From NCBI GenBank assembly GCA_034509755.1, contig CM067550.1, positions 13,385,001 through 13,449,000 on the forward strand: a stretch of 64,000 nt of DNA, read 5' to 3'. A model generated the notes under the pieces. That model did no database searches. It saw only the letters and a program-made list of their open reading frames with translations, and was not told the origin of the DNA. The position numbers and the translations under genes were made by a program. Source of the DNA: Anisodus tanguticus (Eukaryota > Streptophyta > Magnoliopsida > Solanales > Solanaceae). Of the stretch, positions 1-12,325 are shown piece after piece. How positions within the stretch are numbered: the first letter of the stretch is position 1; each line of letters opens with the position of its first letter.

Positions 1-348
1 TAATACAATCTAAGAGGTAAAATAGTCTCGAATAAAAGTAACTCCATATTGAGAAGTCGTGTTGAAATTTATGATTAAGAATTAGACGTTCTGATATGCT
101 GTTAATTCAAATTATTATTGGCTAATATTATGGAGGATAATTTACTTGAAGATGAAGTATTTTTTTCTGAAAAGAAAAAAAAAAGGCAACTTCCGATGCA
201 AAGAAGCAATGATATAGGCATGTGTGTGAATGAATTATAGTTTTATGGGGAGGACAACTTCCTTACGGGATAAAAGCAGGTCATATGATTGACCCATCTA
301 GGCAATCAACTAACTATCATTTCTTTCTAGTAAAGTCATTAAACAATA
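1..348. other. Intergenic, nothing recognised
   Basis: AT-rich sequence with no long open frame, no recognisable domain and no repeat termini that I could identify. The last two bases form the left TA target site of the adjacent MITE. Confidence 0.5.
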
Positions 349-570
349 CTCTCTCCGTTCTAATTTGTGTCTTAGTGTGACTTAATACATAAATTAAAAA
401 AAAGATAGACTTTTGAATCTTATGGTCTGAAATTAAAGATGTATACGGTCTTTTAAATTTTGTGATCTTAAACTTGTCTTGTGATTGGAAAACTTACTAA
501 AAATATAAAGAGACACTCCTTTTTTGACAGATAAAAAAAAAGTAAGATACTTAAATTAGAATGAAGGGAG
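349..570. mobile_element. Stowaway-like MITE (222 bp)
   Basis: The element starts with CTCTCTCCGTTCTAATTTG and its reverse-complemented right end reads CTCCCTTCATTCTAATTTAA, so the termini form imperfect inverted repeats of about 28 bp. It is flanked on both sides by TA, the target duplication expected of Tc1/mariner-type Stowaway MITEs. It has no coding capacity. A diverged relative with the same internal phrases (TGAATCTT and TTAAAGATGT) sits in intron 2 of the sulfate transporter gene, near 31723-31955. Confidence 0.75.
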
Positions 571-604
571 TAACAATTTTAAAATATTTTAATAAGTCAT
601 TCAG

Positions 605-1428
605 TTTAAGGCGGGGCATATTAACGGTTAAACCAATAACCCGAACTGATTATTGGGTTATTGGGTTAATGGTTCGAGTTAATGGGTTATTGGGGTATCA
701 GTTCGGGTCTCGATTTGACCACTTTTATTAGCGGGTGAACCGATAACCCGATAACCATTTATTTAATTACAATTATACTCTTCCATAAATAAAGTCACTT
801 GACTAGACTTTCATATTTAATTACAATTATACCAATCATTCTTTCTTATGAAGAAATCGCTAAGAAAGTACAACACAGGTTTCATCAGAGCGTCTATTAT
901 GGAAGGTGTAGCAATAATATTACTTATTTGAGTCATTTGAAGTTCTTTTCAATGTTTTACTCTTCTTCTATTCCTCTTGTATCAATTAAAATTGGTCAGT
1001 TTCTCCTACTTGAATTTCACAAGTTGATACCTTTAAGAGTTCTCTACTTCGATTATATGCTTTAGATTTTTGCTTCAACTGGATGAACTATTGTGTCATG
1101 TAATGTAACTCAATGTCGCTTGATTCATTTTTTATCCAAGTTTGTTTAAGTCCTTCCGATTCCAATTGGATAATTTTGATCAAAGCTAATTTCAATTTTG
1201 AAAATGAGTTCTTTGTTCTTAAAAAACTTTTGTGTAAAATTTTAACGGTTAAAACGATAACCGAACCGATAACGATCAACAGCCGATTACCAATAATCCA
1301 ACAATTGATATCTTAACGGTCTTTAACGATTTAACATGTCTACAAACCGATAACCAATAAGTTTAACCGATAACATTCAAACCCGAACTGAACTACCCGA
1401 TACGCTGTAGGGTTTTTTGTTGGGTTCA
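605..1428. repeat. Non-autonomous repeat rich in CCGATAAC/GGGTTATTGG motifs
   Basis: The left part (about 610-750) carries repeated GGGTTATTGG and CCCGATAAC phrases. The right part (about 1245-1410) carries repeated CCGATAAC motifs. The middle is AT-rich with no convincing gene. The arrangement, with similar motifs inverted at the two ends, suggests a MITE-like element. I could not find a clean TIR or TSD, so the family and exact ends are uncertain. A fragment matching its right end recurs near 37140-37240. Confidence 0.5.
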
Positions 1429-1574
1429 AAACACATAAGTAAGGCACAACAGAGGTTTAAAAGTTTTGTTTCTTACTTACCCCAACAATAATTTCTGGTA
1501 TGGTTATACAATAATGAAACTTGTGACATAAAACATATACTTACAAGTTATAATTATCTGAAATCTTTATCAAC

Positions 1575-3000
1575 TGTGAGGTGCACACGTGATTGCCCTT
1601 TCAATTGCAAGCTCCAAGCTTCAATGTATTTCTCCTTCGGAAAGCTAGGAAATCCGGCATAGGTTCGAGAGAGTATTTGATTCTAAGTCTCTAAGGCTTA
1701 GAATGATTTTCATAATTGGTGTATTGAATAATGAGGTGAATGCCTCTATTTATAGTTGAAAAATAGGTCGAACCGGATTAGGGGTTGACCTTGGGCCTGC
1801 CCAAAATTGAGGCAAAAGCGTCGCGGCCCTAGGGTATGGGCGTCGCGGCGCTCGTCATGCGTCTGCACTGCGCTGCGGCCCTAGGGTATGGCCGCCACGG
1901 CGCTCGACATGCTCCTGCATTGTATCGATTTATTTTTCAATGCATTCTTAATTAAATGGATTTTGGATTTAATTAAAATAATCATTATTCATTTAAATAT
2001 CTCGATTCCAAATTGAACATTTAATTACTCTCTCAATACATCCTTAGATTGAAACGGACAATCGACATAGTGTGACCCTACATACCTTCTCATATCGACA
2101 TTAATCAAATTAAGGTCTACACGGAACTCCTAGACGGCACCGGAAGACGAACTCAATATGTGAAGTACGTTTACGCGAATCCAGTAAACTTAACCTTTAT
2201 GTGGTAAGATAAAATCCTTTCATTCACGACACACCCGATCAAGCTTAGGATTTGTCAAGTGTCTATCCAAATGGCTTAATCATTGTATCTCATATATATT
2301 AGTTGATGACTAGACCATATTCTAAATATGTCTTTTGCGTTGGCCAACGACTTAGTCAACATAATATCATTGAGAATCTGAGTGTTCTCTCAAATATACA
2401 TTCGAGGAATGAATCCTAATCTTGGCTCAACTACCACCTTCAATCCACATCGTAATGTACCCAATACAAGCCGTATCTCAACCTATAAGACATTTGAGCT
2501 TAGGACGGGATCAAAGTACATTACTTTGTAGACAATGCGCGTATTGACCTCAAGTCTAAGGACTTCTATCTCCCACATGTTGATCATACTTTAGACAAGT
2601 ATAACAAACAGGGTATCAACAGGGTATACCAATACTTCCAAAGTGTCCATGTGTCCATCACGAGTAGCCATTACTCGTAGCAGGTGAGACATACTACATC
2701 CTCTAAGGATGTGATGCAGACCATATGTCGACTTTATACATATCATCGATATCCCATTCTCGATGATCATTAGTCGAGGCTATTTTAAGAGTTACGCTTT
2801 ATCATGAATATCTCACTCTATTAATGACAACGTAAGCTCAAGTGATGCACATTAATTAATAATTACAAACAATCAAATAATAATTTAATAATTGCAAATG
2901 CCATAATATTAATCTCCATTAATAATAATATGTATGTGTATAAAATACATTTGTCCTAATACAGATTGTCTCTAGGACATAAATATACTTTCATACACAA
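1575..3000 (-). repeat. LTR fragment or solo LTR of an LTR retrotransposon
   Basis: Read on the minus strand, the segment resembles a long LTR. A U3-like region is followed by a TATA box (CTATAAATAGAGG, near 1745-1757) and then an R/U5-like stretch ending close to TGTGAG/CTCACA at 1575. Between 1815 and 1915 is a GC-rich block containing two copies of a CGGCCCTAGGGTATGG phrase. No pol domain adjoins it, so it is probably a solo or isolated LTR. I could not find a confident TSD, so the ends are approximate. Confidence 0.45.
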
Positions 3001-4170
3001 CCATAATTCATTTAGTTTGAATTTTGAAAAGAAAAAAATATCAAATACTTTGCGATGAAGTACTTGATTTCTCAATCTGGATTGTTTTAATTTCTCTTTC
3101 TAAAAATGTTAACGGCTCTATCAATAAGCTTACCAGTTAAGTTGAATCTATTTGAATAATAGACTATAACTTTGGAATTTGTTTTTTAGGCACAACACAA
3201 TTGTGTGCTTATCTTTACTTTATTCATCGTGAATTATTTTGATTCTTGTTGAAATGGACAGCTCAAGACATAGAGTTCCTAATTCTTGTCCCATATCATC
3301 ACTCACTTGACATTACGCAAGAGGCAACTTCAAAAATAAAGCACCAACAAGAATTGGAGTGAATTGGTAAGCACTCCTTCATTCTTGATTAAATGTGTTA
3401 GGTTAGCATAAAATTGCTTTTATTAGGGAACACTTTATCCTCCTTCCTAATGTGAAGTTCTCTGACTCGAATGCGAATTTAGTGCCTGTATGGCCATGGA
3501 TAGTTTTAACCTTTTTTTTGAATTTTTTTCCGATAAATTTTTTTGGACATAGAATTATTATAATTTTTCGGAATTCGAAAACCTTCAGCAAGTTGTTTTC
3601 ACAAATTTCACTCTAAATCACTAATAAAAACAAAAAAGCAACTCCAATTTATATGTATGTTCAAATACAACTCTAATTTTTAAATACCATTAACTTTGAA
3701 AACAGATATTACTTTTTTTTTAAAATTTCACAATTCTTATGTCTAAATGCTTATTTAATTTAGTCATATGAGAAACCAAAAATACTTTAAAATAAAGCAG
3801 AAATAAGGAAATGAAAATGTAAAAGAGGTGAATTCAAGAGGGCATGATAAACGTGGGCCATATAGAAATGAAGAAGAATATTGTGTCTTGTGAGGATTGA
3901 AGAGCCGTGGGCGTTGCCACCGGCAAGCCGCCCCACTTTTTTAAAAGCTCACCAACCTTTATGTACTCTACTTTTTATTTTCTTTTATTCTATTTTACAC
4001 ATAAGCAGATTTTGGCACCAACCATAGTGTGTGCTCACCAAAATTTATTATTTATAAGATTTTAAATTATATATATTGATTTGCGAAAATAATTACGTAT
4101 ATAATCTGATCATTTAAAAACTGGTGTCAAATAATATTTTATAAACAAGTTTGATTGATAATAAGAAACA
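3001..4170. other. Intergenic, no gene recognised
   Basis: AT-rich sequence with short random open frames only. There is no recognisable domain, RNA gene or repeat boundary. The stretch ends where homology to the 3' part of a Copia pol gene begins. Confidence 0.5.
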
Positions 4171-4177
4171 TAGTAAG

Positions 4178-5500
4178 CTATCTATTATAGTGAATATGGA
4201 ACACCCTAACATGACCCGTTGCAACCTTCTCACGAACAAAGTGAATATCCATCTCAATATGCTTGGTTCGCTGATGCTGAACCGGGTTATGAGACAAGTA
4301 GACAGCAGATATGTTATCACAGTAAGCCAAATATACCTTACGTATGGGACAATGAAGCTCAAGAAGGAGATTTCGGAGCCAACATAGCTCGACAACAACA
4401 TTCGCAACGCCTCGATATTCTGCTTCTGCACTCGAACGGGAAAGCGTGGCTTGCCGCTTGGCAGACCACGATATGATGTTATCCCCCAAAAACACACAGT
4501 ATCCGGACATAGAGCGACGGGTGTCCGGGCAGCCTGCCCAATCTGCGTATGTGTAGGAAAGCAATCTAGTCGGTGCTGAGGGATATAAATAAAGTTCATA
4601 GTCAAGAGTGCCCTTAACGTACCGAAATGATACGCTTAAGCGCTGTAAAGTGAGGCCCCCTAGGGGCGTGCATGAACAAGCACACCTGCTGAACCGCATA
4701 TGTAATATCTGGCTGAGTGAAGGTGAGATACCGAAGAGCACCTGCGAGACTCCTATAAAGAGACAGATCACTGACCGGATCCCCATCATATATACTAAGT
4801 TTGGACTTGGAGTCGACAAGAGTGGGCATGATCTTACAATTCATCATTTTAGCCCTGTAGACGATCCCCTCTGCATACTTACGCTGACACAAGAACATGG
4901 CATATGCGGATCTGGTCACTGATATCCCCAAAAAATAACTCAACTTACCAAGTCAGTCATAGCAAATTCAGACTTGAGTAGTGAAATGATCTCGTGATTC
5001 AGGCCATCTGAAGAAGCTGTCAGAACAATATCATCCACATATAACAAAAAGGTAAGATGTGTCAATACCTCGATGAAAAATGAATAATGAATGATCACTC
5101 TTGTTGCACACTAAACCGATCTGTATGATGTATGTAGCAAACCGCTCATACCAAGCCCCGGGGCTTATTTCAGCCCATATAATGACTTACGAAGACGACA
5201 AACATGATGAGGAGCCTTCGGATGCACAAATCCTGGTGGTTGATGCGTATAGATGGTTTCTTTCAAATCCCTATGTAAGAAATCATTTTTTACATCAAGC
5301 TAGTGAACATGCCAATTCTTGCAATGCTCAAAACCATGCGGATGGTAGCTGGCTTAATCACTGGGGTAAAAGTCTCACCACAATCAACACCCTCCTGCTG
5401 CCATGTGCCATTTGCCACAAGTCTGGCCTTGTAACGTTCAAGTGCACCATTATCTATGAACTTATGATGAAATAGCCACATACAACAGATTACATTCAGT
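4178..5500 (-). pseudogene. Copia reverse transcriptase and RNase H remnant
   Basis: Minus-strand reading gives Copia RT phrases (ERYKARLVANGTWQQEG at about 5440-5390, then SYFLGISVTRS near 4940) and an RNase H domain with DADWAGCPDTRR-type sequence, WSAKRQ, SSAEAEYRG and YCDNISAVYLSHNP (about 4700-4250). The expected aspartate in the first RNase H motif appears as YADWAG, so that residue is replaced. The reading is split over at least three frames. The C-terminus ends in HIHYNR instead of the SSYQYADIFTK tail seen in the related copies, which marks the truncation. Confidence 0.85.
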
Positions 5501-5707
5501 CCCCAGGTTGCGGAACAAGATCCAAAGTGCGTTGTGAAGTAAGCACATTAAACTACTCTCGCATGATTGCATTTCAATTTGAGTCAAGTTTGGCTAAGGT
5601 TAGGTTTTTAGGAATGGGTAAGATGGTTTGAGTCGATAAGTTAAAGTGAACTTTTGGTTTGAAAATCCCGTGTTGTGCACGGGTTTCCATGTGGTGAGTG
5701 AGGACGA

Positions 5708-5944
5708 TCACGGGTGGGGTAGGGGGCTGGGTGGTGATGGGCAAGACTGGGAAGCGGGGTCGGGACTAGGCAGTGGTGACGGGCAGTAGGGCTGAGCCGG
5801 GGCTAGAAAGAGTGGCGAGTAGGGTTTGGCGAGTAGTGGGTTCTGGTGTTTTTTCGGGCAGTAACGGGGATGAGATAGGGTAGTGGGGTGGGGTCGATGG
5901 GATATGTGGTTGGACGGCCGAAGGTTGTGGATTTTGTAGTGCAT
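5708..5944 (-). pseudogene. Proline-rich linker between Copia integrase and RT
   Basis: On the minus strand this encodes a low-complexity proline/serine-rich stretch. The same type of linker occurs at the same place, between integrase and RT, in the element at 40016-45057 (about 41704-42189). It is therefore part of the degraded polyprotein and not an independent gene. Confidence 0.6.
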
Positions 5945-5965
5945 TTCGGAGTTGAGGGAAGGTGT

Positions 5966-7258
5966 CTAAGTCATCAAGGAAACCATAATCAGTGACTCGA
6001 TTTTTTGGATGTTGTTGAACGGAAAAACATACTCAACAAACATGACATAGCGTGAGATTAAGATTTTATCTGTGGATATATCATAGCACAAGTACCCCAT
6101 ATGGTTTGACGGGAAACTGAGGAAGATGCATGGAGTGGAGCGAGGTGTTAATTTGTGAGGGACCGTAGAGGCCAAATTTGGGTAACAAAGACAATCGAAA
6201 ATTCGAATGTGATCATAGGAAGAGATCCAACGGAAGAGAATTTTGGTGGGTGTCGATTTTGAATCGTACGGGTAGGTAAGAAGTTAAGATTGTGTTCTAC
6301 CATTTTTATGCATAAACCCAAAAGGTAGGAGGGAGAGATGCATGAAAAATAAGAGTACGAATCGTGTTGTTAATGGTGCGGAGAATTATTTCAGCTTTTC
6401 CATTTTGAGAGGAAGTACGAGGACAGGAAAAACATGCCATTAGCCGCACAAAAATTATGAAAGTGGGAGTTATTGAACTCACCACCATTATCACATTGAA
6501 ATATTTTGATGTCTTTTTCAAATTGTGTTTTAACCCATGTACGAAATTCAAGGAATTTGGAGTAGACTTGAGACTTAAGTTTAAGCGGATAGACCCAAAG
6601 AAAGTGAGAAAAGTCATCCAAAAATACCAAATAATATTTATGACCTAGGTTGCTAGTTATAGGAGATTCCATAAATACGCATGAATAATATCAAATGGAG
6701 AGAAAGTAACACTTAAATAAGACGTAAACGGAAGTCTAACATGTTTTTCTAGATGACAAGAGGAGCAATGAGCAAGATTCACTTTATTACACTTAATTAA
6801 ATTGTGGTTTCTAAGAAAATAAAAAATATGAGTCCCGGGATGTCCAAGTCTACTATGCCACGCTGAGGAGGAGATGACAACTAGAGATGTGGGAGGATTG
6901 ACACTGACAATGGACGTGGATAGGAAAGGATAGAGGTCCCCCTCACTGTTGCATCTCGTAGGAAGTTTCATGGTATGTAGGTCCGTTACAGAAAAGCCAA
7001 ATAGGTCAAAATTAATGGATACGAAATTATCGGTGGCAAAATTTCTAACAGAGATGAGGTCCTTGATAATGTTACGGGCATATAATACGTTTTAAGGGAG
7101 AAGTGGGGTTGCGGTGGTGAAGTTAGTGTGTGGACAAACCCTTGAATTGGAATGTGATGACCATTTTCGACCATAATAGATTGAAGAGTATTTAAATTGC
7201 GCAGTTGAGGAAGATTAACAACATTATTGGTGATGTGAGACGTGACGCCCGTATCCAT
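5966..7258 (-). pseudogene. Copia protease and integrase remnant
   Basis: The minus strand encodes a protease start DTGVTSHIT (near 7258, catalytic Asp kept), then the GAG-pre-integrase finger (WHSRLGHPG, later CSSCHLEKH; about 6900-6740), then an integrase core with YYLVFLDDFSHFLWVYPLK and FQCDNGGEFNN (about 6650-6470). A later piece near 6175-5966 corresponds to the integrase C-terminal region (LTPRSTPCIFLSFPSNHMGY). Frames shift between pieces. This is a decayed retrotransposon polyprotein. Confidence 0.85.
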
Positions 7259-7910
7259 ATATCACGCATCATCGGACTGCTGAATTTTTAAAGAACCGAA
7301 AGCATGGCCCAAATCCATTGGATTGAGGTTGGGCGGCTGTTGTTGGGTCACTGTGTAGTGGGCCTGGTGCTGGTGGCCCGTGTATCGTGGGCCTGGAGGT
7401 GGGCCAAAAATGTTGGGCTACAACGAGAAATATCATGCCATGTTCGTGGATGGTAGATTAGATAGAAAGACAAGGTTGTTGAAGACCCGAAAAGCTTAAA
7501 ACTGCTGGCTCCTCTGAAGGACCAGAACAAGATACAAAGAGATGGAACCAATAAACTGAGACTTGAAAAGGTTCCTGAGAAAATCTTGCACGTTCTTCGA
7601 GGTGCCAATACCTACTAATTATTATGACTGTTATGATTTTGTGGCTCTTAGAGAGTGTCTTTTTTATGTTGGATCATACAAACGCAGACAACATTGATGT
7701 TTGAATGATGAAAGAATATGGGGTGGCAGAGTCTTGGACCAAATTTAGTGTTACACCAGAGCCTTCAATTTTTTCGGTTAAACACCAGTGTGTTTAATGA
7801 ATAATGATGATATCGTATTGGATGTGTGGAAAAAGAGAAGTTGATTATCTACAATAAGAAAGAGGAATATTGGGGTTTGAAAGGAGGCTAGAATTTGTCT
7901 TCTGATACCA

Positions 7911-8121
7911 TGTTGAATAATGTAATTCTCTTTGATGGAGTTCTCTTATTAATGTCATATATATAGAGTATACAATTGTAGTCCTAATAAAATTAGGATC
8001 TCTATTTTACCTTAATTACAATTGTAGTCCTAATAGAATTAGAATATCTATTTTACCTTAATTACACTAAATATTAATTACAGAATATATTGTGAATATA
8101 TATGGAATATATTCACTATCA
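7911..8121 (-). repeat. 5' LTR of the 4178-8121 Copia element
   Basis: On the plus strand it begins TGTTGAATAATG immediately beside the primer-binding site and ends about CACTATCA at 8121 (possibly at 8125). An internal direct duplication of about 45 bp is visible (TTGTAGTCCTAAT followed by TATTTTACCTTAATTAC, twice, about 7977-8065). The opposite LTR is absent, so no TSD can be checked. Confidence 0.65.
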
Positions 8122-8208
8122 AATACTACTATGGTTATAAAAAAAAGTTGAATAGATGCACTGTTATTAGAGTCAAAATTTTGGATCATTATGAAGACAA
8201 AGCATCTT

Positions 8209-8330
8209 CCAACAATAATAACATACTCATTGAAATTCTACAAAGTGGGGTATGAGAATAATAGAGTTTACGCAGACCTTAACCTTGAAGATAGAAAGAC
8301 TGTTTTCGGTAGACCCCCGGCACAAGGACA
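8209..8330 (-). mobile_element. 3' tail of an RTE-type LINE/SINE, minus strand
   Basis: Read on the minus strand this contains GGGGGTCTACCGAAAACAG, then AAGGTTAAGGTCTGCG and CCCCACTTTGTAGAATTTC, ending in a TTATTATTGTTGG tract. That is the layout of the common Solanaceae retroposon tail, GAGGGTCTATCGGAAACAG followed by AAGGTCTGCGTACAC, CCCCAC and TTG repeats. The same tail occurs in plus orientation at about 13470-13570. The family assignment is from memory. Confidence 0.55.
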
Positions 8331-8482
8331 AGTAGTATATAAAGCCATAAAAAATATTACTATAAAAAATATAATAAAGCTGTCTGAAAAGAGAAAAATA
8401 AAATGTCATAAAAAATTACAGATAATAACAAAAATAAAAGGCAAAAAATTACAGAAATAATACCACAACTACTAGTATCAAA

Positions 8483-9128
8483 TAGGGGTGGGCGTATATC
8501 GGTTCAGTTCGATTTTGTATCCAAAAATATGAACCGAATAAAAATCGTTTTTTTTAAAAAAAATCGAATACAACTTTTTTTAAAAAAAACCGATATGTTC
8601 GGTTTATATCGCTGAACGTATCAGATTATATCAATTTTTTCTAGTGGGTCGGGTCGATGAATTTTTTTATTTTTTAAAAAAAAAATGAATTTTCAAAACT
8701 GAAATTGACATTCACACCTACACTACCATGAAATTTCGACGTTGAAATCTATTGTGTATCTTAAGATGTTTACTAAAGAAAAAGGAAAATTAGAAACCGA
8801 TTTGGGGGAAAATACAAATTGATTGGGAAAACGGACATCCGAGCGCAGAGTTATGATCATTTAAAGTTTCACCACTTTACAATTACTTTCTCTCCCTATA
8901 TTTTATGTCAATGCTTCCGTGATATGTTAATCAAGTTTATGCCGCATTCGACTTTCATAAAAGCTTCATAGATTGACTTCAATGACTATGTTTCAAGAGA
9001 TAGTAGTAGCCTAAAATAAAAAATAAGAATAATTATATATTTAATTCAATTTTTCGGTTTGGTTCGTATCCAAAATTTAAAAATTCGGTTCAATTTTTTC
9101 GATTCTCCGGGTTTTTTGCCCACCATTA
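8483..9128. mobile_element. Non-autonomous hAT element (646 bp) with 8-bp TSD
   Basis: Both flanks carry the 8-bp direct repeat GTATCAAA (8475-8482 and 9129-9136). The left terminus is TAGGGGTGGGC and the right terminus, reverse-complemented, is TAATGGTGGGC. An 8-bp TSD with a GGGTGGC-type TIR is diagnostic of the hAT superfamily. The subterminal regions carry CGGTTCGGTTCGATTTT-like motifs in opposite orientations. There is no transposase, so the element depends on another hAT in trans. It sits 109 bp upstream of a larger hAT element. Confidence 0.85.
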
Positions 9129-9593
9129 GTATCAAAGGAGACAAATCATGTTCTAGATTTTCCAAATCCCAAGGTCAATCTCGTCTTTTACATGGTCCCG
9201 CAGACAATAAATACATAGAAATTCCAAATGAAATTAATAAGGGTGGCCAGTGGGTCGGGACGACCCGACCCCGTCTCGAGCCCGCCCCGGTCCCGACCCC
9301 GCCCCGGTCTCGCCCCGACCCTGAGTAAAAAAAAAATGATAGCGGGACTCAAACTCGGGACGGGACAATGTCTCGTCCCGCCAGACCCGAGCCCACCCCG
9401 AGTCCGTCCCGAGCCCGCCCCTGATCCCGCCCGAGAGCCCCCTTTGCAAATATAGTTGTTGCACCAACGACCATTTTAGATTTTGGCCGTTGGGCAACGA
9501 CCATTTTTGGCCTCCCCCACCGCCACCCCCACCCCCTTAATATTTATTTTTAACCCATAAGTTATTATATTTACACTTTAACCCAATTTTCCA

Positions 9594-9602
9594 ACTATAA
9601 AT
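9594..9602 (+). promoter_or_regulatory. Putative TATA box of the hAT transposase gene
   Basis: The sequence CTATAAATA lies about 310 bp upstream of the transposase start at 9906 and is followed by a CT-rich leader. Position and sequence suit a plant core promoter. No transcript evidence is available. Confidence 0.5.
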
Positions 9603-9905
9603 AACTCATTTTCTCTTCCTCTTTCTCACAAATCTTCCTACAATCTCTCAATATATCTCTCTACAAGTCTACATTGTTTACTAAATATTCAATTTTATTT
9701 ATTCATTTGGGAATTGGGAGTGAAGTTTCGCAAATAGCTTGAGGATCTTTCATCGAGCAAAGTTTTAATTTTCAACCTCTCGATTACACGTCGACGTTAC
9801 GTCGGCGTTTGGTACATTCGTTCCTTCATTAAATTATTATTGTCTGTTTATTTTATTTAGCGCACTTAATTTTATTATCTTTAATTATTTATTATCATAA
9901 TTAAA

Positions 9906-12325
9906 ATGGAAGGATTAAGAGGTATGTTTAAGGGTAAGGGTAAGGGTGCTTCTTCTAGTAGGGGCAACCAGGGCAAGGGTACTTCTTCTAGTCATCTTAT
10001 TCCTACACATGATGATTTTGTTGATACTCAACATTTTCCTACAATACCATTAGATTTAGACGATGAGCTATTTTCTGAAACTCAAGACGACTTTAATTTA
10101 GACGATGAGCTATTTTCTGGAACTCAAGACGACTTTAATTTAGACGATGATCTAGATGATACACCCACTAATGTTGATGACAACACACCCAACAGTGCAC
10201 CTTCAACTGAAATACCTTCTATTCCCCCTAGTATGAGACGAGGTCCAGCAAAACGACCATTAAAATCAGATGCATGGACATTTTTTGATAGGGACGTAGA
10301 GAATCAAGTAGCTATATGTAAAATTTGTAAAAATGTTTTAAAATTTAAAACTGGAAAAGGTCACGGTGGGACGGGGGGTTTAATTAGACACGTAGTAAGT
10401 GCTCATCCAGCTAGGTATGCCCAATACCAGGCTTCAAAACCGGGTGCACATACCCCGCTCTATCCGGACAAGGTTCACATACTGATACTGTCCTGGACCA
10501 AGTATATGGTCAAATTAACCCTATGACGGGGGGAATTGTAGGCCCTAAATACAATAAACATAGAGATAGGGAAGCAATATCAAAATTAGTTACTGTGGAG
10601 GGTTTGCCTTTTTCATTTCCCTCATCTCCCAGTTTTATTCATTATATTAGAGATATATATAATCCTGCTTTTAACGGTTTTCCTAGATCAACTGTTAAGA
10701 GAGATGTATTTAAATTCGCGCATGAATATCAACAATATTTACGTTATTCATTATATCATTTTAATGGCAAAGTATCTATCACGTCTGATATAGGTCGTAG
10801 TACTAACGACCATGATTATTTAACTGTAACTTGTCATTGAATATATTATAAATGGTCTATGCAAAAACGTATCTTAGCGTATAGATATATAGATGATAGG
10901 CACACTGGTACTTTTATTGCAGATAATATTTATTAAGTGTGCCATTATTACGGAATAACTGATAAAATTATGACTATTACATTAGATAACGCTTCTTCTA
11001 ACAATTACGCAATTACAATTTTAAAAAATAGTTTAACTCCATCTTTTCCAGATCATTTTCATATAAAATGCGCGTGCCATATATATAACTTAACTGTAAA
11101 GGATGGTCTATCACTTTTTGAAGACATTCTTAGTAAAATACAATTTGCTATAAACTTTATTTTTAAAAGTAATAAAGTACAACGAAGAAAAGAATATAAA
11201 AAAACTTGTCACGATTGTGGACTACCTTTTAGAAAAATTCCACAAGAAGTATCCACTAGGTGGAATTCTTTATACGAGCAACTACTTGTTGCTTATGACT
11301 ATAGAAAATCTATAACTTTATTTTTTAACTCTCATAATCAAAATCCAGCTGATATGATTGTAGATAGTGATTGGGTAAAAATTTCCGAACTTATTGTATT
11401 TTTAGAGAAAATTTTTCAAGCAACAAAATAATTTTCCGGTATATATTATCCTACTATTTCAACTATGTTGTTTTATTTAACTCTAATATTTTTATTACTT
11501 AGTGAATATATGGAAAAACCAACTTATATGGCAGCTATTAAAAAAATGTTTATCAAAATAAAAATATATTTTATTCCTATTCCCACTATTTATATTATTG
11601 GTTCTGTATTAAATCCGACTATTAAAATAGACGGTACTAAATCACTAATTGAAACTATTTACGATTGCATAGAAGTACTACCACATCCAAGTCCCAAAAA
11701 TCTAAATCACCCACCACCTATTGAACAAACTAAAGAAGAAGTGTTGTCTAGCGTAGAACACCAATGCAAAAAAATATATAGGTTTTATCAACAAGAAAAT
11801 GCTAGTAACTTACCGGCTTCCATACCATCTTCTTCATCTTCAACACAACCTCACAAAAGACATCTTTGTTTCGCGGCTAGTATTGAAAGCCTTAGAAATA
11901 GAATGTGCGGCCGTACCTCTACTACTAACCAAATTAGCGAGTTGGATATTTTTGTTTTGCGGGGTTCTGTACCGTACCAAGAAGTTATCAATGAAGATGG
12001 ACATGAAGACTTGCTGAAATACTGGAGGGGGAATGAGAAGACCTTTCCGACACTTTCATTGATCGCCCGAGATGTTTTGAACATTCAAGCGTCATCAACT
12101 GCATCTGAAAGCGCTTTTTCTGCCAGCAGGTATCAAATAGGAGACCACAAACACTCATTAGCCGGAGACAGCTTGGAAAATGCAGTATTATTCAGGGATT
12201 GGATACGAACGGAGCGGAGAAGGTGCGGTCAACCGGAGATCAACGAAGAAGAAGAAGAAGACGAAAACTACAACGAAATCTTATCCGAATGTGGTGGAAG
12301 CGACGTGGATCAATTTGACCAATAA
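9906..12325 (+). pseudogene. hAT transposase (BED finger / RICESLEEPER-like), disrupted
   Basis: The first open segment (9906-10526) starts MEGLRGMFKGKGKG. It contains an acidic region with a 14-residue unit duplicated in tandem (LDDELFSETQDDFN, then LDDELFSGTQDDFN) and ends in a BED-type zinc finger (CKICKN followed by HVVSAH). A frameshift near 10500 moves the reading into another frame. That frame then runs to 12325 with in-frame stops near 10838, 10934 and 11429. The middle part shows YGITDKIMTITLDNASSN and RWNSLYEQL. The C-terminus has the hAT dimerisation domain (FPTLSLIARDVLNIQASS, SESAFSASRY). The order matches plant hAT transposases of the RICESLEEPER type. The lesions are few, so inactivation was probably recent. 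Confidence 0.9.

Larger units (their letters stand above)
4178..8121 (-). mobile_element. Decayed Ty1/Copia retrotransposon, 3'-truncated
   Basis: Reading on the minus strand, the order is: 5' LTR (7911 to about 8121), tRNA-iMet primer site (TGGTATCAGA, complement of 7901-7910), a shortened gag region, protease motif DTGV near 7258, integrase zinc finger and core, a proline-rich linker, reverse transcriptase and RNase H. Homology stops inside the RNase H C-terminus near 4178, and no 3' LTR follows, so the 3' end is lost. Only about 650 bp separate LTR and protease, against about 1.3 kb in the related element at 40016-45057, so most of gag is also missing. Many frameshifts and stops make it inactive. 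Confidence 0.85.

Noticed and set aside
8191..8460. 89-codon open frame on plus
   Set aside because: It overlaps an RTE-type tail and AT-rich sequence. The translation is Lys/Ile-rich low complexity.
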